Notes: generated from the letters alone by a model not told the origin. 64,000 nt of DNA from Paenibacillus silvisoli (GCF_030866765.1 NZ_CP133017.1:3268001-3332000); one strand, 5' to 3'; shown: positions 7,444 to 15,398, counted from the stretch's first letter. Program-made: numbers and translations.

Positions 7444-7938
7444 ATGCAGGCTCAACTGATAGACAAGCCATCCATGAAATGCATCGGTTTAGCGGTAGAT
7501 GTTACGCTTTATGATGTACAGCAGATGAAGACGACCATTAAGCTGGCAGCTGAATTTTTAGCTAGAAGATCAGAGGTTGTTAATGCGGTTAATGAAAGAG
7601 AAATGTTCGGTCTCTCTACCGATCCCGAAGATTACGATCCGGAAACGGATCCGTTCGAGTTTTTTATAGGCGTTGAAGTATCATCGGATGAACAGCTTCC
7701 TGATGGCATGGTATACCGGGAGATTCCTTCGAACACCTATGCCGTATTTACGTTCAAGGGACCAGCCGAGAACGCAGGCGCCGTCCACGCTTACCTCTAT
7801 TCAACGTGGTTGAGAGCGAGTGGTTACGAGCTTGCGGGACTTTATAATATCGAAATCTATGATGAGCGCAATCATGGTCCGGAGTCGGAGGACTCCATCA
7901 CCGATATTTGCTTTCCGGTTCGGCAAAAGATCGGATAA
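7444..7938 (+). CDS. GyrI-like / AraC effector-binding-domain protein
   Basis: A 164-residue stand-alone effector-binding domain (the fold of GyrI/SbmC and of the C-terminal half of BmrR/Rob). It starts with strand residues P-S-M-K-C-I-G-L-A-V-D-V and later carries F-F-I-G-V-E-V-S-S-D-E-Q, Y-R-E-I-P-S-N-T-Y-A-V-F-T-F-K-G and a C-terminal L-Y-N-I-E-I-Y-D-E-R, all in the usual order. The start used is the ATG ten bases after GGAGG; an earlier in-frame GTG at 7372 has no visible site. Such proteins bind bulky hydrophobic or cationic compounds. No DNA-binding domain is attached. The function is otherwise unknown. Confidence 0.75.
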   Translation: MQAQLIDKPSMKCIGLAVDVTLYDVQQMKTTIKLAAEFLARRSEVVNAVNEREMFGLSTDPEDYDPETDPFEFFIGVEVSSDEQLPDGMVYREIPSNTYAVFTFKGPAENAGAVHAYLYSTWLRASGYELAGLYNIEIYDERNHGPESEDSITDICFPVRQKIG

Positions 7939-8061
7939 TGTCGGTCATTGCACTCGTTTATCGCAGCATTCTTCTACAAATTTCGGGTTCAGAACAGCCT
8001 GTCCTGGGTAAATATAGGTACCCTTTCTGTATGGAAGAACTAACGCGAGGTGAGGCGGTAA

Positions 8062-8805
8062 ATGAGCGATAGGCTCGACGATGAAATCCGATACGATACG
8101 AAGGATATAGCCGAGATGCTGCGCATCGAGCCTATAACGGTACGCAAATATGGCTCCGCGCTCGAGCGCGCAGGCTACGTCTTGGACCGAACTGCCTCAT
8201 CCAACCGATCATACTCCGAGCGGGACGCAACCGCGTTCAAATTCATGCAACTGATTCGCATGCAGACTGGGGTAACGATTGAAGCCGCTGCGCAGATGAC
8301 CGTGCACAGAGCCAAAGCGTCAACAGCGACGCTGCAGCCTATCGTTCCTAAAGAGAGCGAGCTGCTGCCCCAGCCTTACAAGGGAAACTACGAAGTTATC
8401 GCCTCTGAAGTGCTGAAGATAAGAACGGAATTCGAAGCAGTCAAAGATATGACGGTCGAGCAGACCGAGCGGCTGAACCGGATTTCGGCCTTATCCGAGC
8501 GTTACGAGCAGATGGTCGGATTCCAGAAGGAATTGATGACGCAAATGCAGCAGCTCGCCGCGGCCGAACAAGCTGAGGAGCTGAGGAGCCTGCGGATGCA
8601 GGATCAATTGAACGAGCATCGGATCAGGATGGAGCTGAAGAACAAGGCGCTGGCCGAGTGGAACGAGAAGCCGGAACGCGAGCGTACGATGAAGGCGGGC
8701 TGGTTTAAGCGAACGGAAAATATTGCGGCTCGCGAGAGCTTTATCCGCAATTATATCGATGAGCACTACGAGGAAGAGCTCATAAAACGAAATCCCGGCA
8801 GGTAA
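8062..8805 (+). CDS. MerR-type HTH protein with coiled-coil tail
   Basis: A 247-residue protein. Residues about 10-75 form a MerR-like winged helix (Y-D-T-K-D-I-A-E-M-L-R-I-E-P-I-T-V-R-K-Y, then Y-x-E-R-D-A-T-A-F-K-F). Residues about 115-200 are a predicted coiled coil rich in Glu, Gln, Leu and Met. A basic segment (K-A-G-W-F-K-R-T-E-N) and the C-terminal Y-I-D-E-H-Y-E-E-E-L close it. The layout resembles RacA-like and plasmid- or phage-derived HTH/coiled-coil DNA-binding proteins; a link to chromosome organisation is only a guess. The last four codons lie inside the left arm of the terminator. Confidence 0.65.
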   Translation: MSDRLDDEIRYDTKDIAEMLRIEPITVRKYGSALERAGYVLDRTASSNRSYSERDATAFKFMQLIRMQTGVTIEAAAQMTVHRAKASTATLQPIVPKESELLPQPYKGNYEVIASEVLKIRTEFEAVKDMTVEQTERLNRISALSERYEQMVGFQKELMTQMQQLAAAEQAEELRSLRMQDQLNEHRIRMELKNKALAEWNEKPERERTMKAGWFKRTENIAARESFIRNYIDEHYEEELIKRNPGR

Positions 8806-8824
8806 AGACCTGCCGGGATTTTTC
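8791..8824. terminator. Bidirectional intrinsic terminator between converging genes
   Basis: AATCCCGGCAGGT and ACCTGCCGGGATT form a perfect 13-base-pair stem with a four-base loop, followed by T-rich sequence on the plus strand and preceded by A-rich sequence. It serves the HTH gene on the plus strand and the appendage-like gene on the minus strand. The left arm codes for the end of the HTH protein and the TAA stop is at the stem top. Confidence 0.88.
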
Positions 8825-8826
8825 CG

Positions 8827-9207
8827 TTAAAACGAGCATTCCACGCAATAATGCAAATCCAGCAGCAACGTTCCGGTACAAGCGGCCTCGGGAGAAGGGC
8901 CGGCCGCGGCTTGAACCGTAATGCCGGTCAAATTTTCGAAAAAGAGCGTAAAGGATCGACCCGGCTCCAATATAAGATTCGTGCTTAAGCCGCCTTGAGC
9001 GTAAACGACCGTCATGACGGAGAAGGTGCTCGTATTGATGACGGTGGAGGAGCCTTTTACGACTAAATCCGTTAAATTTTGATAATAGACGATCTCACCG
9101 CTCGGAGTAGGTTGGTTGATAGGATTGCACTGTTGAATATTTACGAGCTGGTCTGTAACGGTTTTGCAGAAATTGAATACGGGTGTGCCGGATGTCGTTG
9201 CGCACAT
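8827..9207 (-). CDS. Endospore appendage (S-Ena, DUF3992)-like subunit
   Basis: A 126-residue cysteine-containing beta-rich protein that resembles the Ena subunits, which build disulphide-linked fibres on Bacillus cereus group endospores. An N-terminal connector with Cys2, Cys14 and Cys27 precedes a jellyroll-like core. The core reads V-I-N-T-S-T-F-S-V, G-G-L-S-T-N-L, E-P-G-R-S-F-T-L-F-F-E-N-L-T-G-I-T-V and C-T-G-T-L-L-L-D-L-H-Y, ending C-V-E-C-S-F. The G-x-S-F-T ... I-x-V ... C-x-G ... L-H/R-Y pattern matches Ena1A/Ena1B as I know them. Cysteines at both ends fit donor-strand-like disulphide cross-linking. There is no signal peptide, as expected for a mother-cell spore protein. It is divergent from a second such gene at 9390. 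Confidence 0.65.
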   Translation of the reverse strand: MCATTSGTPVFNFCKTVTDQLVNIQQCNPINQPTPSGEIVYYQNLTDLVVKGSSTVINTSTFSVMTVVYAQGGLSTNLILEPGRSFTLFFENLTGITVQAAAGPSPEAACTGTLLLDLHYCVECSF

Positions 9208-9389
9208 TTTCGAATCACCAACCTTTCCGCTCTATCTATTGCATCATATGATTCATAGAGTCCCGAAGGGCTGGTCATTCTCCTAATTGTGTTGTCATTA
9301 TTCGAAAAATGGTTAGCTGCCAAGAGGCACTTCTCGCAGGCTTCCATAGAATAGGGAAGAGGGGTTTAGAGGAGGGTACGGCAGCGCTT

Positions 9390-9797
9390 ATGTCCAAATG
9401 TCATATTCGACCGAAACGAAAACGATGCGCGCGCAAAAAGAAGAAACCGAATCCGCTGACGAAGCTCGTAACGCTCTCGCGCTGCGTACCCATAAAACAA
9501 GCTTGCGACAATAAGACGCCGCATCCTTATTTTCGCTTCTTCCCAGGCCCTCACATCAGTGCCCCGTCAGGTACGATAACGATCGTAAATTCGAGCAAAT
9601 CATGTACGATGGACATTTCAATCGTCGCTTCCAATGACCGGCATGTCACCATCGACGTTGCACCCGGTTCGTCCTATACGGCTATGATCTCCAATCTCAT
9701 TTCCATACAAATCGTATGTTCAGGTCAAGGCCAATCGGAAACTTCCTGTACCGGAAGCTTAGCCTTGGATTTGCAGTACGTCTATATTTGCTGCTAG
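9390..9797 (+). CDS. Second endospore appendage (Ena)-like protein with basic N-terminal tail
   Basis: A 135-residue protein with the same core pattern as its divergent neighbour: G-T-I-T-I-V-N-S-S-K-S-C, T-I-D-V-A-P-G-S-S-Y-T-A-M-I-S-N-L-I-S-I-Q-I-V and C-T-G-S-L-A-L-D-L-Q-Y-V-Y-I-C-C at the very end. What differs is the first 25 residues, which hold a dense Lys/Arg cluster (K-R-K-R-C-A-R-K-K-K-K). The ATG follows AGAGGAGGG. Cysteines sit at the start, middle and last two positions. It may be a minor, anchoring or end subunit of the same fibre; this is inference. No export signal is present. Confidence 0.6.
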   Translation: MSKCHIRPKRKRCARKKKKPNPLTKLVTLSRCVPIKQACDNKTPHPYFRFFPGPHISAPSGTITIVNSSKSCTMDISIVASNDRHVTIDVAPGSSYTAMISNLISIQIVCSGQGQSETSCTGSLALDLQYVYICC

Positions 9798-9954
9798 AAG
9801 CCTGCCGCTGATCACGCGGGCTTTGATGTTTTATGCCGATCATGAAAGGGTAAGAATGGTTATCCTGCAACCTTTTCGACGCCTATCGCGTCATTACGGG
9901 TGGATAAGCAAGCAGCAGGCTGCCAAAATTACGTTCATCATGGAGGTACTTCCC

Positions 9955-10461
9955 TTGTTTCGAAAACTATTGATCACTGCAGGCGTTCTCGTTGTGCTAG
10001 TAGGAGGCACATTCCTTTATTTTAAAGACACCATCATGGGAACGGTTCAATTCGCCAAGCAGACGAAGGAAACGGCATCGACCGTCAACGAAGTGAACAA
10101 AAAGCTGCCGGCGCTGATTCAGCAAGCCAAGGACGATCAAGCGGATAAAGGTTCAGGTTCGGGCTCCGGCTCCGAAGCTAAGCCAACGAATAAGACAGCG
10201 GAAAAGGAAATCAAGCAGCAATTAGTTACCGTGAAACAAGAGCTGAATAAGCTGGTGAAAACCGAGCCGCCGGCGAAGCTGAAAAATATGCACGAAAAGC
10301 TCGTGGAGCATTCCGGCGAAGCGAATCAGCAAATCGACGAATACATCAAGCAAATCGAGAACGGCACCTTTAATGCCGAGGAGTTTCAACAAAAATACGA
10401 AAAAATGAAAGATACGCCGGAATTCAAGGAAGCAGAGAAATACTTGAAGCTGTTGAAATAA
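9955..10461 (+). CDS. Membrane-anchored helical protein related to the lipoprotein at 2638
   Basis: A 168-residue protein. The TTG start is chosen because GGAGGT stands seven bases before it; an ATG at 9940 lies upstream without a site. Residues about 5-24 form a transmembrane anchor (L-L-I-T-A-G-V-L-V-V-L-V-G-G), with no lipobox. A Gly/Ser spacer (G-S-G-S-G-S-G-S) near residue 70 separates two helical parts. The segment I-K-Q-Q-L-V-T-V-K-Q-E-L-N-K-L through I-D-E-Y-I-K-Q-I-E-N-G aligns well with L-E-D-Q-L-L-A-L-K-Q-E-V-E-Q-F through I-D-K-V-V-Q-N-G of the lipoprotein at 2638-3075. The two look like paralogues with different membrane anchors. The function is unknown. Confidence 0.7.
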   Translation: MFRKLLITAGVLVVLVGGTFLYFKDTIMGTVQFAKQTKETASTVNEVNKKLPALIQQAKDDQADKGSGSGSGSEAKPTNKTAEKEIKQQLVTVKQELNKLVKTEPPAKLKNMHEKLVEHSGEANQQIDEYIKQIENGTFNAEEFQQKYEKMKDTPEFKEAEKYLKLLK

Positions 10462-10466
10462 TGGGG

Positions 10467-10499
10467 AAAGCCACATTGAGTCGATCAATGTGGCTTTTT
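10467..10499 (+). terminator. Intrinsic terminator
   Basis: AAAGCCACATTGA pairs with TCAATGTGGCTTT around a five-base loop and runs into TTTTTC. Confidence 0.87.
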
Positions 10500-10529
10500 C
10501 ATTGACACCTCGCGAGCTTGCGCACGCGG

Positions 10530-10846
10530 GTGACCAAATTTTCCGTTTACGGGGAGGTCGAAATGCTTGAACGGCTGCTCGCGTAGCTGAACGCGGCATG
10601 GGCGCTTCGATTTCCGCGTCGTTCTCCGATCCGGACGGCATCGACATTATGCCAGGCGGCGCAGACAAAGGGGCAGGCGTACGTTTGCTCATGGCATGTC
10701 TTGGCATAGCTCAGCACGAGGTGGCTTGCTTTGGAGACTCGTTCAACGATCTCGCGATGTTTGACGTCAGTCCGAACAGCTTCGCCATGTCCCACGCAAA
10801 TTGGGTGCTGCTAATCGAGCGTTCGATAGAGAAGGAAGTATTGTAG
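10530..10846 (+). pseudogene. Degraded HAD-superfamily (Cof-type) phosphatase remnant
   Basis: Two reading frames together carry the C-terminal half of a Cof-type HAD hydrolase. The first frame reads T-K-F-S-V-Y-G-E-V-E-M-L-E-R-L-L and stops. A shifted frame then continues S-A-S-F-S-D-P-D-G-I-D-I-M-P-G-G-A-D-K-G-A-G-V-R-L-L, followed by the metal-site motif C-F-G-D-S-F-N-D-L-A-M-F. The N-terminal D-x-D-G-T domain is absent, and the expected C-terminal helix after A-M-S-H-A is scrambled. No start or ribosome binding site fits. The rest of the 10500-11062 interval holds a terminator and no other gene. Confidence 0.7.
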
Positions 10847-10877
10847 TTTACATAATTATAGTTTCGTAAACTAATGT

Positions 10878-10924
10878 GAGTCTTGAAACCGGCCATCGGC
10901 GTGGTGTCAAGTCTCTTTTTTTTT
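10878..10924 (+). terminator. Probable intrinsic terminator
   Basis: GAGTCTTGAAACC pairs with GGTGTCAAGTCTC at 11 of 13 positions and is followed by nine T residues. Just upstream, TAGTTTAC (10844-10851) and GTAAACTA (10866-10873) form a separate perfect eight-base inverted repeat that could be an operator or a small hairpin. Confidence 0.65.
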
Positions 10925-11062
10925 GAATATTTTTTAAAGCGTTTTCACTATACACAATTATTCTTTTGCGGTATTGTAGGGGTATTGCAGGAATATCCAG
11001 AATAGGCAGTCTTCCGGGAACACCTTCTTTGACATGAGCCAATAAAAGGAGCTGAAGGAAGC

Positions 11063-11971
11063 ATGAGTTTGCGCGTCCTGACAACGGAGCAGGTTGAGCA
11101 GTTTATGGTCAAGGGATATGTACAAATTAAAGGCGCTTTCCCCCGTGATTTGGCGCTGGAGGCGCAGTCGTTTCTGTGGGGCAAGCTGGAGGAAATAGCG
11201 GGCGTAAAACGCGACGATCCTTCAACCTGGGTCGAGCCGATGGTCAGCATCCGGGAAAATTATCGCGATGCTTCGTTCGACGCATGCAATACCGCGCGTT
11301 TCGCCGACGCGATCGAAGATTTGACGGGCGCTGGCCGCACCGTCCAACGCTTCGTCGCAGGCGAAACCGACCGTCTGCCGGGCTGGGGCTGGTGGCCCGT
11401 CAATTTTGCCGCCGGCAAGGGCGAGCCGTGGGCTGTACCGACCGTCGGCTGGCATTGGGACGGCATTCATTTCCGCCATTACGTCGATGCGCCGGATCAG
11501 GGGCTGCTCTGTTTATGCCTCTTCTCGGACATTGGCCCGCAAGGCGGCGGCACGCTGGTCGTTGAGGGCTCGCACCGGCCGGTTGCGCGCTATTTATCCC
11601 GGTACCCGGACGGCCTTGAGCTGGGCGAAGGTATTCGCGGCTTCTTCACGGAGCATCCGTATTTCTCCGAGCTGGCTGGACATACCGGCGGTCCGAAGAC
11701 CGCGGAGGAACGGAACGCCGCGTTCATGGAGCAAGCCTTTACGGATGTGGACGGAACGCAGCTGCGGGTTGTGGAAACGACCGGCGAAGCGGGCGATGTC
11801 ATCTTGTGCCATCCGTTCCTGATTCATTCCGCATCGCCGAATCATAGCGGCAACGTGAGGTTCATGTGCAACCGGACGTCGCCTTTGAAAGAGAAGCCGG
11901 CTTTGAACCGAACGAACCACGAGCACGAGTCGCCGCTGGAGAGAAGCATTCGAACGTCCGTTTTTGCTTGA
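11063..11971 (+). CDS. Phytanoyl-CoA dioxygenase (PhyH) family protein
   Basis: A 302-residue non-heme Fe(II)/2-oxoglutarate oxygenase. The metal triad is visible as H-x-D in G-W-H-W-D-G-I-H, with the distal His in P-F-L-I-H-S-A-S-P-N and a following Arg-containing strand (N-V-R-F-M-C-N-R-T) for 2-oxoglutarate. G-G-T-L-V-V-E-G-S-H-R-P is the family's turn before the double-stranded beta-helix. The substrate is unknown; family members hydroxylate acyl-CoAs, mono-sugars or natural products. ATG follows AAAGGAGCTGAAGGAAGC. A terminator separates it from the MFS gene. Confidence 0.85.
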   Translation: MSLRVLTTEQVEQFMVKGYVQIKGAFPRDLALEAQSFLWGKLEEIAGVKRDDPSTWVEPMVSIRENYRDASFDACNTARFADAIEDLTGAGRTVQRFVAGETDRLPGWGWWPVNFAAGKGEPWAVPTVGWHWDGIHFRHYVDAPDQGLLCLCLFSDIGPQGGGTLVVEGSHRPVARYLSRYPDGLELGEGIRGFFTEHPYFSELAGHTGGPKTAEERNAAFMEQAFTDVDGTQLRVVETTGEAGDVILCHPFLIHSASPNHSGNVRFMCNRTSPLKEKPALNRTNHEHESPLERSIRTSVFA

Positions 11972-11977
11972 AGTACG

Positions 11978-12021
11978 AAAGCTAACCGACGAACCGGAAG
12001 CGGTCGCGGTTAGCTTTTTTT
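11978..12021 (+). terminator. Intrinsic terminator of the PhyH gene
   Basis: AAGCTAACCG pairs with CGGTTAGCTT around a larger loop and is followed by a run of seven T residues. Confidence 0.82.
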
Positions 12022-12038
12022 AAGGAGTTAGAGAGAGA

Positions 12039-13277
12039 GTGGAGAAAAGCATAGGCAAACAGAAGAAGCTATATTACATGCAGCTAGCAACGATATTTAT
12101 AGGGTTCGTCATTTTCGGCTTCTCCGAAAATATTAAAGGACCTGCGATTCCCCGCATTCAAGCCGATTTTTTGCTGAACGAATCTCAGCTGGGCACTTTA
12201 TTATCCCTGAATGCGCTAGGCTATTTGCTCGCTTGCTCCTTTACCGCTTTTCTTGCGAGAAAATGGGGCGTGAAGCTGGTCACGATCGGCGCGTTTGCGA
12301 TCATGGCCGTCTCGGGTATATTGATTTACTTCTCGCATTATTACGCGATGTTCTCGTCTTCCTATTTCTTCATGTATATCGGGAACGGAATGCTAGAGAT
12401 TGGCTTGGCGATTCTGGCAGCGCGCATCTTCGTGCGAAATACCGGCATGATGATGAATATGTCCCACGGCTTCTATGGGCTAAGCTCGACGGTCGCCCCG
12501 CTCATCGCAACTGGGCTAATGGAGGTTACGATCAATGGCCATACATTGGACTGGCGCGGGATGTACCTCATCATGCTGCTAACGTCGATCGTGCCGATTC
12601 TATTTGCTTTGTTCAGCAGATTTCCGGAAGAAGAAGGGAAGCACGAGGAACGGCTGCCGTTTCGGGCGCTAATGAAGGACCCGGTCATTTGGCTCATGGT
12701 GTGCATTCTTACGTTTGGCGTCGTTTCGGAGCTGGCTGTAGGCGGGTGGCTGGTTAACTTTTTGGAAAAAGCGTATGCTTGGGACACGGTGACGGCTTCC
12801 GGCATGCTGTCCGTCTTCTTCTTATGCTTCGCGCTTGCGCGGCTCGTATTAGGCCCGTTGACGGATAAAATCGGCTTTATTCTATCGTTGATCTTGTTCT
12901 CGGGATTTACGGCGCTATGTACGTTCGCCGCTATATTAGGCGGGGAGCAATACGCGTTTCTATTCGCCGCAGCAGGCGTGGGCATCGCGATCATTTATCC
13001 GACGGTGATGGCTTTCATCGCCAGAAGATATCCGAACGGAAGCGATACGGCTATTACGTTTATCGTCACTATTATGGGCATTGGCAGCGTCATCGGAAAT
13101 TACGTTATTGGCGGCGTGATCGATATAGTTGAAGGCTATGTTGGCGCGGATTCGTCTACGGGTCTCCTTCGCGGATTGCAAGCCGGATACGGCGTCATCG
13201 GATTATGCGCAGCTTTATGTGCCATAAGCGGTATTTGGTTATATGTTTATTTATATAAGCGCAACGAAGTTATCTAG
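12039..13277 (+). CDS. MFS transporter (FucP-like branch)
   Basis: A 412-residue major facilitator with about 12 transmembrane segments. The GTG start follows AAGGAG. It opens with a cytoplasmic lysine-rich tail. After helix 1 comes G-F-S-E-N-I-K-G-P-A-I-P-R-I-Q-A-D-F, and A-R-K-W-G-V-K lies between helices 2 and 3, the MFS signature loop. The second half has G-P-L-T-D-K-I-G at the equivalent place. The general look is that of sugar-proton or FucP-like MFS carriers. The substrate is unknown. The ankyrin gene starts 15 bases after the stop, suggesting one transcript. Confidence 0.85.
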   Translation: MEKSIGKQKKLYYMQLATIFIGFVIFGFSENIKGPAIPRIQADFLLNESQLGTLLSLNALGYLLACSFTAFLARKWGVKLVTIGAFAIMAVSGILIYFSHYYAMFSSSYFFMYIGNGMLEIGLAILAARIFVRNTGMMMNMSHGFYGLSSTVAPLIATGLMEVTINGHTLDWRGMYLIMLLTSIVPILFALFSRFPEEEGKHEERLPFRALMKDPVIWLMVCILTFGVVSELAVGGWLVNFLEKAYAWDTVTASGMLSVFFLCFALARLVLGPLTDKIGFILSLILFSGFTALCTFAAILGGEQYAFLFAAAGVGIAIIYPTVMAFIARRYPNGSDTAITFIVTIMGIGSVIGNYVIGGVIDIVEGYVGADSSTGLLRGLQAGYGVIGLCAALCAISGIWLYVYLYKRNEVI

Positions 13278-13292
13278 GAGGAGTAGAGACGC

Positions 13293-14495
13293 ATGGAAGA
13301 ACAAAAAGCGATCGAACGGTTTAAGCAAGCCGTCACGAGTAAGGACGCAGCAGCGGCTGAGCAATGCCTCAACGAGTTTCCCTTTCTAGCCGAGCGGATC
13401 AACGAGCCTTGGTTTTCGTTCGATTCCCCCGCGATCGTCGCTGCGGCCGCAGGCGGAAATCGTGAGCTGGTCGACGTTCTGCTCAAGCACGGAGCGGATT
13501 TACGCGCCAAAAGCAGCTGGTGGGCAGGGGGCTTCGGGGTTCTCCATCATGACAATCACGAGCTGTCGCGGTATTTGATCGAACGCGGGGCTCCCGTCGA
13601 TATTCATGCTGCCGCGGCACTAGGGATGCTTAAGACCGTACAGGAGATGGTCGGGAGCAATCCGGCTTCGGTTAACGAGCGCGGTCCCGACGGACAAGTC
13701 CCGCTGCATTTCGCGGCCGATCCCGGCATCATCGACTTTCTGCTCGAGCACGGAGCCGATATCGATCGGCGCGACATCGATCACGGCAGTACGCCGGCAC
13801 AATGGGCTATCGATCAACCGGCTAAATGCAGACATCTCATCGCGCGCGGGGCGGCGGCCGATATTTTTATGGCGGTTCAGCTCGGCGATATCGAGCTAGT
13901 CCGCGCGTTAATAGGTAAGGATCCCAATTGTCTTTATGAACAGGTGGGCAAAGCTCCGTTCACGTCCGGCGATTCGGACGGCGGCCATATTTACATCTAT
14001 AAGATCGGCTCCAATACGCGGCCGCACTTCCTGGCGGCAAAGTGCAAGCAGAAGGAGATTGTGGAACTGATGCTGGCGCATAGCTCTACAGCTCAGCGTC
14101 TGCTGCTCGCTTTTATGGAAGGCGATAGGGCGGCCGTACAAGCGATGCTGGAGGCGGACCCGACCCTCGTCCAGTCCCTTGCCGCCGAGGATCAGAGCAT
14201 CATCGCCGATGCCGCTTGGAACAATCAAGTGCAGGCGATTCGCGTAATGCTGGAGGCCGGTTTCGATGCGGATGCCCGCAGCGGCTCAACGGATTTCACC
14301 GCGTTGCATAACGCTTCGATGCGCGGGAATGTCGAAGCCGTACGATTGCTGCTGGCGCACGGTGCTTCCACCACGCTGAAGCACGGACACGGCGGCGATG
14401 CATTGAGCACCTGCGTGTGGGGCTCCGAGAATTTCCGGGATCCGGCAGGGGACTATGCGGCTGTGAAGGAGCTGCTGGAGCAGGCAGGTTTGTAG
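13293..14495 (+). CDS. Ankyrin-repeat protein
   Basis: A 400-residue protein built mostly of ankyrin repeats, about 33 residues each. Clear repeat cores are N-R-E-L-V-D-V-L-L-K-H-G-A-D-L, G-Q-V-P-L-H-F-A-A-D-P-G-I-I-D-F-L-L-E-H-G-A-D-I, H-F-L-A-A-K-C-K-Q-K-E-I-V-E-L-M-L and D-F-T-A-L-H-N-A-S-M-R-G-N-V-E-A-V-R-L-L-L. It has no signal peptide or membrane segment and is probably a cytosolic protein-binding scaffold. ATG follows AGGAGGAGTAGAG. Its position behind the MFS gene suggests co-expression, but no partner can be named. Confidence 0.88.
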   Translation: MEEQKAIERFKQAVTSKDAAAAEQCLNEFPFLAERINEPWFSFDSPAIVAAAAGGNRELVDVLLKHGADLRAKSSWWAGGFGVLHHDNHELSRYLIERGAPVDIHAAAALGMLKTVQEMVGSNPASVNERGPDGQVPLHFAADPGIIDFLLEHGADIDRRDIDHGSTPAQWAIDQPAKCRHLIARGAAADIFMAVQLGDIELVRALIGKDPNCLYEQVGKAPFTSGDSDGGHIYIYKIGSNTRPHFLAAKCKQKEIVELMLAHSSTAQRLLLAFMEGDRAAVQAMLEADPTLVQSLAAEDQSIIADAAWNNQVQAIRVMLEAGFDADARSGSTDFTALHNASMRGNVEAVRLLLAHGASTTLKHGHGGDALSTCVWGSENFRDPAGDYAAVKELLEQAGL

Positions 14496-14541
14496 AGACA
14501 ATAAAACCGGTTCTCACGACGAGAACCGGTTTTATTGTCTG
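14495..14541. terminator. Strong bidirectional terminator
   Basis: AGACAATAAAACCGGTTCTC and its exact complement form a 20-base-pair perfect stem around ACGAC. A/T runs flank the GC core on both strands. It separates converging genes (ankyrin protein plus strand, aldo/keto reductase minus strand). Confidence 0.93.
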
Positions 14542-14555
14542 TTTATTTAATGGCA

Positions 14556-15398
14556 TTAAAAATCAAAATTGTCCGGATCCGGACCGACTCGGCGGTTTTG
14601 ATTCAGACCATCGATCAGCTCCATGTCTGCCGGGCTTAACTCGAAATCGAAGAGGGCGGCATTTTCGATGATCCGCTGCTCCTTCGTCGATTTCGGGATC
14701 GTGACGACGCCGTGCTGGATGTCCCAGCGAAGGATAATTTGCGCGACCGATTTCCCGTATTTAGCCGCCAGACCTTGCAGCGTCTCGTCGTGAAGCAGCT
14801 CGCCCTGCATGAGAGGGGACCAGGCTTCCAATTGAATGCCTTGCTCTCTTGTGTAGTGAAGCAGATCCTTCTGCGTGAGGCGTGGGTGGAATTCCACTTG
14901 ATTGACCATCGGCTTGATTTCGGCATCGGCCATCAAGTCTTCGAGATGATGGATCTGGAAGTTGCTTACGCCGATCGCTTTGACTCTGCCTGCTTTGTAC
15001 AACGTTTCCAGCGCGCGCCAAGCCTCTTTGTATTTGCCTTTGACCGGCCAGTGGATGAGATACAGGTCAAGATAGTCGAGGCCAAGCTTCGCTAAGCTGG
15101 CGTTATATGCGGCAAGTACGGCCTCGTATCCCAAATCCGCGTTCCAAACCTTAGACGTCACAAAAAGCTTCTCCCTCGACAGCTTGTTCTCTTCTATCGT
15201 TTGAAGGATGCCTTCGCCTACGCCGCGCTCGTTGCCGTAAATAGAGGCGGTATCGATGCTCCTATAGCCGTTCGCGATGGCGGAACGAACCGCATGGACC
15301 AAGTCGCTGCCTTCCTCGACCTTGAATACGCCGAGCCCTAAGCCTGGCATTTGCACGCCGTTATGAAGCGTAACAGTATCTTGTAAGTGGTTGATCAT
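14556..15398 (-). CDS. Aldo/keto reductase (AKR5-type, glyoxal-reductase-like)
   Basis: A 280-residue NADPH-dependent reductase. It shows the Tyr in S-I-D-T-A-S-I-Y-G-N-E, the Lys in F-V-T-S-K-V-W, the His in L-I-H-W-P-V, G-V-S-N-F-Q-I-H-H-L and the cofactor segment T-I-P-K-S-T-K-E-Q-R-I-I-E-N. Length and motifs match B. subtilis YvgN/YtbE, which reduce methylglyoxal and other aldehydes. It lies 54 bases after the MFS gene on the same strand, with its own GGAGGA site. The pair is divergent from an HxlR regulator, so redox or electrophile response is plausible. Confidence 0.88.
   Translation of the reverse strand: MINHLQDTVTLHNGVQMPGLGLGVFKVEEGSDLVHAVRSAIANGYRSIDTASIYGNERGVGEGILQTIEENKLSREKLFVTSKVWNADLGYEAVLAAYNASLAKLGLDYLDLYLIHWPVKGKYKEAWRALETLYKAGRVKAIGVSNFQIHHLEDLMADAEIKPMVNQVEFHPRLTQKDLLHYTREQGIQLEAWSPLMQGELLHDETLQGLAAKYGKSVAQIILRWDIQHGVVTIPKSTKEQRIIENAALFDFELSPADMELIDGLNQNRRVGPDPDNFDF

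Noticed and set aside
10935..10952. A catabolite-responsive element upstream of the PhyH gene
   Set aside because: The reverse strand reads TGAAAACGCTTT but lacks the closing CA of the consensus; the match is only half a site.
13293..14495. The ankyrin protein as a secreted effector
   Set aside because: No signal peptide or secretion system is visible; a cytosolic scaffold is the simpler reading.
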